Shown here piece by piece: positions 1-11,209 of a stretch of DNA of 64,000 bases; position 1 is the first letter of the stretch; every line of letters starts with the position of its first letter. Origin of the DNA: Salvia splendens. Its lineage: Eukaryota; Streptophyta; Magnoliopsida; Lamiales; Lamiaceae. A program made the translations under genes and the position numbers. Below the pieces are notes generated by a model that saw nothing but the letters and a program-made list of their open reading frames with translations, was not told the DNA's origin and did no database searches. Where the stretch lies: contig NC_056038.1 in the NCBI RefSeq assembly GCF_004379255.2, positions 29,996,061-30,060,060 on the forward strand. The letters are read 5' to 3'.

Positions 1-130
1 CTTTGCTTTTAGTGAAAGATGAGTATGAGTTGAGCCATGTTCTCCGGAATTTGCTGTTTAACTGAACTTTATATACAATAAAATCTCTTCATATAGTAGA
101 AATGTGTAGAAGTTAAAGCATATATATCTA

Positions 131-989
131 ATGGTAAAGCATCTTCATGTGCCTAAGTTCGGAAACTGGGATGGTGACAACGTGCCATACACCGCCTTCT
201 TTGAGAATGCGCGCAAAGAAAAAGGCAGCGGGGTTAGAATCAATCCAAATGATCCACAGCAGAACCCGGAGGCCTTTCTTCAAGCTGTTCCAACATCTCT
301 CAGTAGATAAGGAGCCATCACCAGTGTTGCCAAGGTTTGGTAGACACAGAACCACTTACGAACAGCAGGATGGTAGCCGTACCACAATGTCTTCGGGATC
401 AAGCAGTAATGCTACTTCTGCCAATCCAGTCCTTAAGCCCAACCATCACCACAAAAAATCAGACAGTAACAATGCTGATGACTTTGTAACTACTATTCCA
501 CTTATTTCTTTTTTTGTTCAAATATAGTCATACAATTGTAAATAGTTAGGCTGACTACACCTTTAATAGAGGGAACATAGATAATCCCAGTTTGGTAGCA
601 TAAATTAATTATATGTTTAATACTAAGTGTTGATATAACCACTGCAGTAGCACAGATCAGTGTCGGTTCCAAAATTCGGGCAATGGGACGAAAAAGATCC
701 GAGATCAGAGGAAGGATTTACTGTAATTTTCAACAAAGTGAAGGAGGAAAAACACATAGCTGCAGCCAAGTTTCCTCCTGTTCCACTACATACTACCAAC
801 AATTATCAGCCTAGCCGCGAAAAGGAGACCAGAAAGGTATGCTTTTCTTTGCATATTTACCCAGAAATGAAAATAAAAAAAAAAAAGTGCAAGAAAAAAG
901 GAATCAAATTCATCTTTGTGACACAAAATATGAATATTGGTTTTTCTTGTGTTTACTTAAATGTGCAGAAATGTTGCTGCCTGTTTTGA
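131..989 (+). CDS. RIN4/NOI-like immune regulator (three exons, one frame break)
   Basis: Two NOI/AvrRpt2-cleavage motifs are visible: VPKFGNWD near 149-172, followed by VPYTAFFENARKEK, and VPKFGQWD near 663-686, followed by EGFTVIFNKVKEE, which keeps the Thr equivalent to the RIN4 phosphosite. The last exon encodes KCCCLF-stop, the C-terminal Cys cluster by which RIN4 proteins are acylated to the plasma membrane. Inferred exons are about 131 (or 140, after an AG) to 485, 651-836 and 969-989. Introns are 486-650 (GT..AG) and 837-968 (GT..AG); both later junctions keep frame. Within exon 1 the NOI1 frame stops at 308-310, while the downstream Ser/His/Asn-rich linker is open in another frame from about 300. 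That means a 1-base indel, a sequencing error or an unrecognised small intron. RIN4 proteins are guarded by NLR receptors such as RPM1 and RPS2. The family call is strong; an intact product is doubtful. Confidence 0.82.
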
Positions 990-1354
990 GGAGCAAAAAC
1001 ATGGAGGTTGTTAAGTTTGTTAATGCATCGAATTTCTATGTTTTCCAATTGCAGTTTTCTATAGCACATGCATGAATTTTCTCTTATCTCAGAGACGGTT
1101 AGAAAACATTTTTTAACTGAAATTAAAATTTTCTTTCAGCAGTTTGGAAGCTAATTTATTGATCATGTTGAGGAAGAACAATCTTTAGTATCAGGTTCCC
1201 CAATACAGTTAAGAATCATGCGATGGAACATTTTACGACACCAACTATTTAAGGTTATTTTTGTTGAAATTTCAGTCTGTTCTAATCAATTATCCAGATG
1301 GTTGGTACGTACTTATATGGTACAAGTCGGTTTAACAATATAACAATCTTCTAG
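990..1354. other. Downstream flank of the RIN4-like gene, no gene seen
   Basis: AT-rich, probably 3' UTR and intergenic sequence. Ends at TCTAG just before the TG of the LTR at 1355. No coding signal recognised. Confidence 0.5.
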
Positions 1355-1617
1355 TGTTGGAATAAGGAAATTAATTAATGGGAGAACAAGAAGGCAAGTG
1401 ATGAAGATATGGCAAGAATAAAGAAGGAAATCAATGAAGATTATGGAAAATCAAATAAAAAGGATATTAGTATAATTAGAATATATTTTCCATGTTTAGC
1501 TAGAATTAGAGTATATATATAGTTGTGTAACCATGGAGAGAATAGAATTCAAGTCATTCACAATGTAGTCTTTAAAGTTCTTCCCGTCTTTTATTTTCCG
1601 CATTATATTTTCTAACA
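1355..1617 (+). repeat. LTR (plus orientation) of a copia/TRIM-like retroelement
   Basis: A 263-bp block beginning TGTTGGAATAAGG and ending TCTAACA, followed immediately by a TGGTATCAGAGC primer-binding site. An almost identical block lies in reverse complement at 3429-3685. A TATA-like stretch (tatatatatag) is inside. The TG..CA ends plus PBS identify it as a 5' LTR. Confidence 0.85.
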
Positions 1618-1636
1618 TGGTATCAGAGCAGGTTCG
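1618..1636 (+). other. Primer-binding site (initiator-tRNA-Met type)
   Basis: TGGTATCAGAGCAGGTTCG directly abuts the LTR end. TGGTATCAGAGC is the standard complement of the 3' end of plant initiator tRNA-Met used by many Ty1/copia elements and TRIMs. Confidence 0.85.
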
Positions 1637-1764
1637 ATCGCTAGGATCGATCGCTGCCTCTATAGCAAAAAAAAAAAATCCAAAAAAAACCCCTCAAATC
1701 CCTAATTCCCTTTCTAAAGCAAGAAACCCCTAATTCCCTATTTCGTATCATTCTGAAATCCACA

Positions 1765-2471
1765 ATGGGAAGAATTTCCTCCGCCGTAGAAATCCCCTAT
1801 CGCCGCCGCCTCAATGGTGGATATTCACCGGACTCCCGCAACTATCCTTGGCGCAATCGAAGCTGCAGCTGCAGCCCTAGCCCCATCCATAGGGGAGGTC
1901 CGAGCCGCAACCGTCGTTTCAGCCGGAGCCGGAGCCCCACCGGAAACGGTCATAACAGGTACCGTCGTTCTTCTCCGGATTACTCTTACCCTAGTATCAA
2001 AGGCACCAGAAATTCGAGCGAGAGAAGGAATTATAGCTATGATAATAGAAAAACATCTCATCTAGATCGAGATAATAGAAACGAACAGCATGTTGAATCT
2101 GATTCTGATGAGGAATTGAAAGGCCTCCCCTACGAAGAGTACCACATGCTGAAGCATCAAAAATTGAGAAAGTCGCTGAAAAATTGTATTTGGAATTGCA
2201 CTCCTAGCCCCCCTAGGGGACCAGATGAAAATTCGGATGCGGATGCAGATCCGGAAGAGGATTTTGGAGGTGAAGATGAGAAACATAGTAAGGTGTTGAA
2301 AGCGGAAGTTAAAAAACCAAGAGAGAGAGTCAATCTGAATCGGATGTTTCTGCATCTGAATCCGATGATTCTAGGTCGAGGAAGGGTAGAAAATCTGTCT
2401 CCGGGAAGAAAAGCAGGAGATCTCCATCGTTATCTGAGAGTGGAAGCGAATCCGCATCAGAATGTCGATGA
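1765..2471 (+). pseudogene. Captured NKAP-family gene fragment inside the LTR element
   Basis: The open frame from ATG 1765 encodes an Arg/Ser/Tyr-rich start, then SDSDEELKGLPYEEYHMLKHQ and KCIWN-TPSPPRG-like sequence near 2095-2220. This matches my recollection of the N-terminal half of plant NKAP proteins (SR-rich nuclear factors, transcription/splicing). Near 2315-2330 the frame breaks: acidic SD/SE repeats and SRSRKGRKSVSGKK continue in another frame to a TGA at 2469-2471. The conserved C-terminal NKAP domain is not present. There are no introns in the block, so it may derive from a spliced mRNA. It sits 147 bp after the PBS, where gag would normally be, so it looks transduplicated by the retroelement. 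In one frame the ORF runs on to 2808, but that tail is not NKAP-like. Family call is by motif recognition only. Confidence 0.65.
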
Positions 2472-3428
2472 ACAGGCAGGTAATTGGAGTTGGAAAGAAG
2501 GTGAAACCAAAGAGGCCAGATCGGCCCTGTTGGAGAAGGGAAAGGTGGCTGCATGCCCGACGCCTCTCCTCGATCAAGTTAAGAAAAGAAAAAAGAAGTT
2601 CACGGTTTGTCCGGCCGAGGGAGAGAGGAAGAATGCGACCGAACAACTCCTCTCCAAATCTATAATAGTCGTGAAGGCCAAAGATGACCCAAAGGCGCAG
2701 CCCATATGTCGGTGGAGCCAGGAAAGATTGGTAGCAAGACAACCCGGAAAGGTAAAGCAGTCAAAGAATTATCCGGCAGAGGGGGAGAGGTTAGCCCCGA
2801 CCGGATAATTATTCGAGATGATTGGAGTAGCGCCTATGCCAGAGAGGAGAAGATAGCTTCAGGCAGAAATGGTTCGGAGAAGAAGAAGCAACCGAGAAAG
2901 GAGAATCTACTGCCGAAGAGGTGGCAGCCGTGAGAGGCTGCGAACTCATGTTATAATGGATGAAGCGTTTGGCCTAGGGGGAGATATCAGCCACTGCCAA
3001 ACGATTCAATCTCCGAATCAAGTGGCAGCCGAGGACGAAGGCGGCGCCAATGTCTGCGCAACGAGGGGGAGAGAGCTAATGTCGCCGCCACACAACCGCT
3101 GTAAAGAGTTGGTGGGAATGAGATGTCGTTAAGAGGACGTTGAGAACCCATTGCCATGAGATGATGTTAAAGGAACAACCGCGGGAAAAGCCAAAGCCAA
3201 TAAGAGAAGATGAGGCCTTCTAAAGATGAGGCCTTCTTAAAGGAACACACAATGGGAGACAATAGTGTCGCCACACATAGATGGGGGAAGCACAATGGCC
3301 GCGAAGCGTCGAAGAATCAGAAACCAGATTGAAGGAGTGGCGGGAGAATTCTCACCGTCGAGAAAGAGCAGACTTTGGATGGACGACCAAAAGTATTGTT
3401 AGAGAAGTATTCTCACCACGGAGTTCGG
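2472..3428 (+). mobile_element. Non-coding internal body of the NKAP-carrying retroelement
   Basis: Purine-rich sequence with many GAGAGG/GGGAGAG tracts and short repeats (gatgaggccttct twice near 3209-3236). No gag, protease, integrase or RT motif is visible in any frame, so the element is non-autonomous. Confidence 0.55.
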
Positions 3429-3685
3429 TAAATATAATGCGGAAAATAAAAGACGGGAAGAACTTTAAATACTACATTGTGAATGACTTGAATTCTATTC
3501 TCTCCACGGTTACACAACTATATATAGACTCTAATTCTAGCTAAACATGGAAAATATATTCTAATTATACTAATATCCTTTTTATTTGATTTTCCATAAT
3601 CTTCATTGATTTCCTTCTTTATTCTTGCCATATCTTCATCACTTGCCTTCTTGTTCTCCAATTAATTAATTTCCTTATTCCAACA
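3429..3685 (-). repeat. Second LTR copy, inverted relative to 1355-1617
   Basis: Reads as the near-exact reverse complement of 1355-1617 from aaatataatgcgg to ccttattccaaca; the last few outer bases (left edge) differ. On the minus strand its TG end is preceded by a purine tract, so it is a 3' LTR of a minus-oriented element. Confidence 0.85.
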
Positions 3686-3698
3686 CTCCCCCTCAAGT
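3686..3698 (-). other. Polypurine tract (minus strand)
   Basis: ctccccctcaagt on plus, i.e. a G-rich purine run on minus directly abutting the TG of the inverted LTR: the usual plus-strand priming site of an LTR element. Confidence 0.7.
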
Positions 3699-3736
3699 TA
3701 AGTATCGAGTTTTTTGACACTTAACTTGCACGATCT

Positions 3737-4325
3737 TTAATTTGATAAATAATTTATACTCGTATTTAAGAGTTCTTCAATTTCCATTGACAGTTTATGC
3801 TCGTATCATAGAGCTTCTTCAATTCATCATTGATAGTTTATACTCGTATCAAAGAGTTATTTTTTCTTCATTGAAATTTTAGACTCGTTTCAAGGAGCTC
3901 TTCATTCATCATTGAAAGTTTAAACTCGTTTCAAGGAGTTCTTCAATTTTTCGTTGACGGTTTTAACTCGTGTCAAGGAGCTAATCTAAACAGTTTTAAC
4001 TCTTGTCAAGGAGCAAATTTAGACCGTTTTAACTCGTGTCAAGGAGCAATCTAGACAGTTTTAACTCGTGTCCGGGAGCTTGTCTAAACAGTTTTTACTC
4101 ATACTTAGGAGCTATCTTAGATAGTTTTAGCTCGTATCCATGAGCCATCTTAGATAGTTTTAACTCATATCTAGGAGCCATTTTAGACAGTTTTGACTCT
4201 TGTCGAGGAGCTAATTCTGACAGTTTTGACTCTTGTCGAGGAGCTAATCTGACAGTTTTGACTCTTGTCGAGGAGCTTATCTGACAGTTTTTGCTCGTAT
4301 CTAGGAGCCATCTTAGACCATTCTC
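3737..4325. repeat. Degenerate tandem array, ~33-bp core unit
   Basis: Some 14-16 units built on cagttttaactcgtgtcaaggagc. Units at 4190-4290 are close to 33 bp and near-identical (gacagttttgactcttgtcg repeated); units towards 3740 are longer (about 50-60 bp) and more diverged. On the minus strand part of it (4337-4095) is open and encodes an 11-residue repeat of the APRQESKLSEL type. It lies just inside the polypurine tract of the inverted LTR, so it may be internal sequence of that minus-strand element. Confidence 0.75.
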
Positions 4326-4495
4326 GGTCCATTCCAAACTAAACTATGAGTCCACTAATTTCATTTCTTTTCTTTCTTGAGCCTAATAACCACATGGCCA
4401 AAATTTACTTCTCTAAAAATGAAGACGTGAAACCATCAGTCTCCTTTATGTTTCTTCATGGGTTTTTTTTCCCCCGGTGACATACTCTCAAACCA

Positions 4496-4911
4496 TGCCA
4501 CCTCCACCGAGTTATTGCCGAACTCCATGGTGAAGATCCCATCTAATCTATATAAGTGTGGATAACCCTCCCCCTTATGAGGCCTTTTAAGGGGTGAGAC
4601 GGTGAGTGGCCCATTTCTAATATGGTATCAGGCGGGCCCAAGTCGATGATGGTTTTCTCTTTATCTCTTATCTACCTCACGAGTGGAAGACCGATGTCAT
4701 TTCCGGCCCACATCGATGATGGTTTCTCTTGCATTGCCTACCCACGTGATGGAAGACCGATGTCCTTTCCGGCCCACACGTGAGGGGGAGTGTTAAATTC
4801 TCTAAATTCTGTCCCACATCAACTTGGTGAAGATCTCATCTAATCTATATAAGTGTGGATAACCCTCCCCCTTATGAGGCCTTTTAAGGGGTGAGTGGCC
4901 CATTTCTAATA
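4496..4911 (+). mobile_element. TRIM-like miniature LTR retroelement
   Basis: 3' LTR 4791-4911 starts TGTTAAATTC; the 5' copy about 4496-4622 matches from ggtgaagatc (4529) onward and is diverged at its start. A PBS TGGTATCAGGC begins at 4623 and a polypurine run tgagggggag ends at 4790. The internal part is only ~170 bp and holds a duplicated tggaagaccgatgtc segment. No coding capacity. No clean target duplication was found. The LTR contains GTCCCACATCA followed 24 bp later by TATATAAG. Confidence 0.75.
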
Positions 4912-4954
4912 TCTAGGCTATTTATTTTATATATCTAACGAGGGTTAGGTAGGG

Positions 4955-5640
4955 GAGTGATCATTTGCTAACTAATTAGCAATTACAAATTAAAATCAAA
5001 TCTTAGCCATTAGATTTGGAGATCTAGTAGTTGAAATAATGCCACATGGATTATATTTTAAATTTAAAAAATTATAAAATAAACTTAAAGGGTATTAATG
5101 TCAATTCTCTCACATCAAAATTATCTTAAAACTTTAAATTTACGTAACTCTCTCGATTTAAATTATTTTTTCTCAAAAAATATATCAAATTAAAGATAAT
5201 TTTACAAGGATTCCAATCATATGTTCCGACGATGTTCGGGTGATGAAATTTGATAAATTATATTTCAATTTTCGTACATGTTTATAAGCAGATTTTATCA
5301 ACAAATGCAAAAAAAACTCAATATAGTGTATGCAAAATCTCAATATAATGTAGGTAAAATATCAATAAAATTGTGTTGATATTTTCTTGTACTTGTGTTG
5401 ATATTCTCATGTCATATTGTTGATATTTGTAATACACTATGTTGATATAAAAAAACACTCACGAAAATTATCATATGATAACATAATGACGGCATTACCC
5501 TTTTGTTGATATTTTGTCTACTATTTATTGATATTTTTTTTATTCAATCTCAGCCTTTAATTTTTGGATCAAATGGTCCATATTCAGTCTCAATTTGGGA
5601 TTAAGGTGATAAACTCAGTAAAAGAACCCGGGTTGGGTAT
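4955..5640. repeat. Dispersed AT-rich repeat, family also at 48490 and 60760
   Basis: Starts around gtgatcatttgctaac. The core 5146-5240 (ctctcgatttaaatta ... atatatcaaattaaagat ... ttccga) is clearly homologous to 48684-48780 and, inverted, to about 60770-60870. Probably a non-autonomous DNA transposon; ends are not securely defined. Confidence 0.55.
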
Positions 5641-7899
5641 ATTCAAACGTGATAATTTTGTTAAATAATCTACTACATTATATTTAAAATGTCAATATAA
5701 TGATATGAATGTATCAACCATACAAATTTAGATAAATATTTATATTTAAATAACAAAAATATTGTCAATTTAAGACATATGTATGTTATCATATTAATAT
5801 TTTTAATATAATGTGTTTATTACTAAACATTAAACTAGTCATTATTCTACACGCCCCATAGAATAATAATACATAAAAATTCAGGTAAATGACGCCAATT
5901 TGTTCAAGCTAGTATTTATGCTCAAACAAAATATTTTGTTTTTATTTTAAAGATTTATTTATAAAAAAAATTAATTTGGTATGGACGATAAAGAAGTTTT
6001 ATTATTCCATTCTCTTTGGAATAAATTGGTATAAATTTAATTTGGTGGTATAAATTAAAGGTGCAAGTTATAGAATTGTATTCAATGTTGAACTAATTTT
6101 AAAGACCGAACCAGAGACCAAATCACATCCCTCCATTATTTTAATCTAACGGTCATATTAATTAAAACCAAGTTTCATTATTTTATTCAAAAAAATTGGA
6201 CCAAGGCTTTTTTAGTAAATCCCAATCTTGAGCAGTTATTTAGTTTCCGTGATTCATGCTACACAAATATTGAAAAAATCTCCACTACGCTATAAACTGC
6301 GTCTTCCTAATCTTAATAAATTCTTGCAATTTTTCCTTCTCAATTCCATTGTTCGAAATGTCTTTCTGAATTTCTTGATTCATTTTTTCCGTCGTTTGAC
6401 TTCTTCTTCTCAAATCGTTCGATGTGCAACGATCGTGTATCGGCTTTTATATTGATATACTTAATTTGTGATCCATGGAGAATTAAACCAACCGTAATAT
6501 TTGTCGAAATGATGCATTTTTAATGAGTAATCCAATTCAGAAATGCTTAGCTTTAATATCATTATGTCTCGATGTAATTTCCCAGTTTTTGAACTTCTTT
6601 AATTTTTACATAGTTGAACTTACTTTTAGTTGTGATAAATTATTATACATACTTAATGAAGTATTATTGCTAGTTAGTTTGAGTGTTATATTAATATTTG
6701 ACCCTACGGATTGACATTGAATTAACACTTTCATAAAAATTTGTGTCATTCATTTTTTCAATTCAATTTAATGTGTACTGAAGTACAATATATAATGAAT
6801 TTTTTGCGTTATTTTTCAAAAACTATTTATTTATCTAATGAAGTTTTTGCATGTTTATGCTGAACCTGATTCCTTATAGAATGAACTAAAGGTGTCCGTC
6901 CTTCTAGTTATTATACCAAGAATTTAAAGTGCTATTATTTTGTTTATTGTTGTATTTTTGCTTTAATGATAAAATATGGCCTCTTTTTTATTTTATATAG
7001 TTCATTTTCCATTCAAATTTCTTTATTTGAAACAAAATCTCAGTCCAATGAACAAAATATATTTCTTGATGAAGTGTTATTTATATTTATTTACAATGTG
7101 ATCGAATGTGACTGAAATAAATTTTGGTAGAGAATTGCTAAATGAAACCAGTTTTTAATTAAGGTGAAATATGTGTACACTAATTCTAAAATGTGTACAC
7201 TAATTCCTCAAATGTGTCTCATTGTACAATCTTCACATCGATCGTCCAAAATCCATCAAATCTAAATTAATCATTCATAACTTGATGAACATCAATGAAT
7301 TTTTTTTGTTTATTCTTGAATAAGCACATTTTTCAAATGAGTCATATGTATGAGCTAAATAATGAACTCAATGAACATTAGTAATGATCCTATTATAACC
7401 TTTTGTGGTATGCAGTAATAATAGCAACAAGGTTAATTATCGTTGTACTTATAATGAACTAAATAGAAGTTACAATGAACTAATTGACGTAAGTAATGAA
7501 CTATAGTGACGTAAGTAATGAACTATCGGATCGATTAGAATGAACTAATTGACGAAAGTAATGAACTATATTTAATAACTAATGAACCAAAATATAAATA
7601 TATATTGAAATACAATAGTAACAATATTTTCTAATATAATATAATAATGATCTATAAATCATTCTAATGAATCAAATACACATTTTCGATGAATCGTTTT
7701 CAAAAGTGCCAAGTGGTTCGTTCGGTTTAGATGTTGAAAGCGCCGAGGGTGGTTGATTCAATGCAGGTACCTCATTCGTGAGAACTGATTTGTCTACATA
7801 AAGAATAGTTACGGCGTAAGTGATGAACCAAATGTACGAAATATTACGCAATGCAAGGCAAATTATACCAAAATATTATTGCATAACAAACTACTTCAT
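5641..7899. other. AT-rich intergenic DNA, no gene recognised
   Basis: Only short unsupported ORFs (for example 6228-6455 and 6523-6714). Near 7165-7215 gtgtacactaattc occurs twice, and aatgaactaa/aatgaactat motifs recur at 7450-7620, suggesting decayed repeats. Confidence 0.5.
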
Positions 7900-8690
7900 C
7901 ATATAATCATATTTCTTCATGTTATGCTTTAATTCCTTCATCATATAATCACATTTATGGTTAAAACACAATGTTCAGTTACAACATACCAAATTACATC
8001 ATTTAATAAATAAATTTGTTCATCTTATATTTTAATAAGTTCATCCAATAAGGAACGATTTTATGTTCAACCGAACATAGTTTTAAAAATTCAACACACA
8101 TAACTTCATCCAATATAAGAATTTATTCATTTTGTCCAAAAATCACTTCATTGTATACTGCATTCAATTCTTGCTACAAACATAAGATGAATCAAATTCA
8201 CACACATGAAATTTTTGGAAAAAGCTGCAGAACATTCAAAAATCTAGAATTGATAATTGAAATAGTAAATCCTATAATCACATTTATGGTAAAACACAAT
8301 GTTCAGTTACAGCATAACAAATTACTTCATCATATAACAATATTTCTGCATGATGTACTTGAATCCCTTCATCCTATAATCACATTTATGGTTAAAACAT
8401 AATGTTCAGTTAAAGCATACCAAAGTACATCATTTAATAAATAAAATTGTCCATCTAATATTTTAACAAGTTCACCCCAATTAGGAATGATTTTATGTTC
8501 AACTCAACCTAGTTTCAGAAATCCAAAACACCTAACTTTATCCAACGAAATAATTCGTTCATTTTGACACGAAATCACTTCATTGTATACTGTAATCAAT
8601 TCATACTACAAACTTAAGATGAAGCAAATTCACACACATGAAATTTTGGAAGAAAGCTACATAACACTCAGAAATACATTAAAACATTTG
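7900..8690. repeat. Two-copy tandem duplication, offset ~430 bp
   Basis: Blocks around 7920-8230 recur around 8350-8660: acatttatgg at 7951 and 8382, and cttcattgtatactg at 8149 and 8579. The copies are about 85-90% alike by eye. The short ORFs at 8151 and 8583 are the same segment in each copy and look non-coding. Confidence 0.75.
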
Positions 8691-10200
8691 GTAAAAAAAC
8701 ATAACTTTAACAATATAAAATCAAAATTAAAAAGGGAACACAAAATTAAACCAACAACGAACTAATTTTACAAAAAAACAAGAATTAAAACCGGATATAG
8801 CAGAACTGACCGGTACCAGATGAGGCCTTCGAACGCAACTGTTGCTCATCTAAAATCGAAAGTTTCAGAAATTATTAGATACCTTCGAACTAATTTCAAA
8901 GAATGACTACAAGTTTAGGACACAATCGATACCTTCGATTTCCGTCCGCCTCGTGTCAACCATCTAGTCCTGGAAGGAAGACAAAGGGGTTGAATAGGAT
9001 GGTGAGGATGAATGGCTGGCGGAGTTCTCCGAGTCGTCGGCCTCGTAAGAGAGAATGGAGTAGTGGGAGAAGTGCGGCGGTAGGAGTGAAAATATTTCAC
9101 CCTAAAAATCTGATTCCCCTTTTCCACCTTTTCCTTTTCACACGTTGATTTAAGGTTCATAATGACTAAAATATCCCTTGGATGAAGTAATTAAATTATT
9201 AGATGAATTACGGGAATGATACATCCATAATCTCATCTCATCCATCAAAATTTTAATCTAATGGATAATATTTAGTCTCTAGTTCTACACTAAGAAGGTG
9301 TTGTACATATAAGGTCAATGTGAAGCCTAACATATTATTATCCATATTTATAGATTTGCCAAAGTTTGACCTTTCGATCGAACACTGTACGTGGAATTGT
9401 ACCAAATCTTTGCGATTAATGTCAACTCCACTTTCCAAATCCGAATCCTCCATTACACACACGTAACTAGACAACTTTCGTCAACGCTTATCTGTAAACT
9501 AGTGAATTTTAGTTATGGTATTTTACAGAATGTTACTACTAAACATATTCTTTGTATCATTAATCTTATAATTAATTTTCTTATTATTATTTGTATTCTG
9601 AAAATGATTGTTGGTTCGTCGAGAGTTTCTCTTTGTCATTCTTCTTTTATTCTTAAAGAAAGTTGGATTTTTTTTATCAAGACTAAAATTTTAACCAATT
9701 TTGTAGCAAAGAAAGTTCTTTTTGCATTTTTGAATACTAGAACTACCACAATTAGAAACTAAATTCAATGTATATATTGCTAATGTTGTAACCAGAGTTG
9801 TCATCCTCAATGGCAGCATGAATTACAATGCTCTGATAAAGACATGAAAAGTAAGTAAAGGGAGAGGAACAGAGGAAGAAACTCAATGTAAATGTGGTCC
9901 AAACCATAAATTTCAATTCAAGATCTATCCATATAATAGGCTTGGCTTTTACAATGGTTGAAAATTAACAATATGGCAGAACAAGAGTATCAACATCAAA
10001 GGAAAGTGCAATAAGGACAAAAGGTCCCGTACAAAAATATTACACGAGCAAGTACAGAAAAATGGAAATCCAAAAAGTGCTTCAAAAATGTGAAGCACAT
10101 AAAAAAAATAAATGTAGGAGTATCAATATTTGACATTCATGGAGTGCCTTAGATTGACTCCATATGCGGCTGCTGATTAAAGACCACTCCACTAATAGTA
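8691..10200. other. Intergenic region upstream of the STIG1-like gene
   Basis: No recognised gene. A GC-richer patch at 8930-9090 is open in several frames (both strands) without a recognisable motif; it may be a transposon remnant. The rest is AT-rich. Confidence 0.45.
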
Positions 10201-10219
10201 AGAGTTAAAACCACACCCC

Positions 10220-10227
10220 TATATAAA
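10220..10227 (+). promoter_or_regulatory. TATA box of the STIG1-like gene
   Basis: TATATAAA preceded by a C-rich run (accacacccc) lies 63 bp upstream of the ATG at 10290, giving an expected start of transcription near 10250. Confidence 0.7.
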
Positions 10228-10289
10228 GCGCCTCACTGCATCACAAGTCATAATTAATTCTTTTATCTTGCACAAATTAAGTGTTAGGA

Positions 10290-10661
10290 ATGAGGTGGCT
10301 TAAGTTGATAATTTTTTTGGCAATGATAATTCTGATATTGGCGGAAGTGGAAGCAGCAGAGGAGGAGGCAGGGTGGTCGAGCCGTTTCCTGGCACAAAGG
10401 AGCATCAAGTGCAACAAATACCCCAAAATATGCCGAGCCAAGGGCAGCTCTGGCCGGGACTGCTGCAAGAAAAGATGTGTGAATGTCGGTACGGACAGAG
10501 TAAACTGTGGGAGATGCGGGCATAAGTGTAAGTTTTCGGAGATATGTTGCAAGGGGAAATGTGTTAACCCGTTCACTCACAAGAAGCACTGTGGAGGCTG
10601 CGGCAACAAGTGCGATCAAGGGACCAAATGCACCTTTGGATTATGCAGCTATGCTAATTGA
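10290..10661 (+). CDS. STIG1-like secreted cysteine-rich protein
   Basis: A 123-residue single-exon protein. ATG 10290 is chosen because the upstream in-frame extension has no ATG. Residues 1-22 form a hydrophobic signal peptide (MRWLKLIIFLAMIILILAEVEA). The mature part has 16 cysteines in the Stig1 arrangement: C-x6-C, CC-x3-C, CGRCGHKC, CC-x2-KC, CGGCGNKC and a final GLC. Stig1 proteins are extracellular; the tomato and tobacco members act in stigma exudate and pollen-tube growth, and others restrict tapetal or root responses. The gene is intact, has its own TATA box, and is the cleanest host gene of the window. Which subfamily or tissue applies cannot be told from sequence. Confidence 0.92.
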   Translation: MRWLKLIIFLAMIILILAEVEAAEEEAGWSSRFLAQRSIKCNKYPKICRAKGSSGRDCCKKRCVNVGTDRVNCGRCGHKCKFSEICCKGKCVNPFTHKKHCGGCGNKCDQGTKCTFGLCSYAN

Positions 10662-10774
10662 TTCACTATTCATTCGTTTTGTGCCTAGGCCATTGTTTCA
10701 TTTGTAATTTTACTAGTAAGATTTGGACCCAATGCAGATTTTGTGGTTTTAGTGAGGCTGAAATTTGGTCAAAA

Positions 10775-11209
10775 TAAGATTTATGTGGGACTTGATATAG
10801 TCACTTAAGCACAACCAAATTGATGAATTAATCAGAAAAATTCTACATGATCAGCTTCTTTTTATATATATGCTCCCACCAGTCTATTATTTAATTTGAA
10901 TATAAATGCTGCTAAAGCCAGTGTATAATAAACAAAATAGAATGATGTAATATTGATTTACACGATATTAAAGGTTAAATTATTAGTATTATTACTATAG
11001 TAAATCTCAATTTCTAATTAATCGAATAAAGGATGTTACAGTCAAAACCCCCAATTACTATTTTACTTCTCTTAAACCCTTGCTCGTTTACTCTACTGCC
11101 GTTGTCTCCACTCCCGCCTGAAAATGCTGATCGCCGGCATATTTTCAAGTATCCCCACAGCATCTCTCTTAGGGCATCAGCAGTGGGGCGTCTTAAGGGG
11201 CGCCCTAAA
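10775..11209 (+). repeat. Direct duplication copy D1 (STIG1 downstream flank plus 5' end of the PPR gene)
   Basis: 435 bp nearly identical to 14567-14944 continued at 36564-36623, with only a handful of differences (for example a 2-bp shorter TA run in the second copy). It ends 38 bp inside the left end of a PIF element (11172-11209, gggcatcagcagtggggcg...), so the duplication postdates that PIF insertion. Confidence 0.9.
11124..11171 (+). pseudogene. Duplicated N-terminal stub of the PPR gene
   Basis: Same ATG context and frame as 14914-14944 plus 36569-36585: a Ser/Leu-rich presequence start cut off by the PIF left end at 11172. Confidence 0.6.

Noticed and set aside
4095..4337. Repeat protein gene with 11-residue repeats
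   Set aside because: The frame simply follows a 33-bp tandem repeat and has no supported start, domain or promoter.
8903..9160. Overlapping ORFs on both strands at 8903-9160
   Set aside because: Basic, low-complexity translations without a recognisable domain; likely a GC-richer transposon remnant.
10281..10289. Longer STIG1 start at GTG 10281
   Set aside because: Not an ATG; ATG 10290 gives a complete signal peptide.
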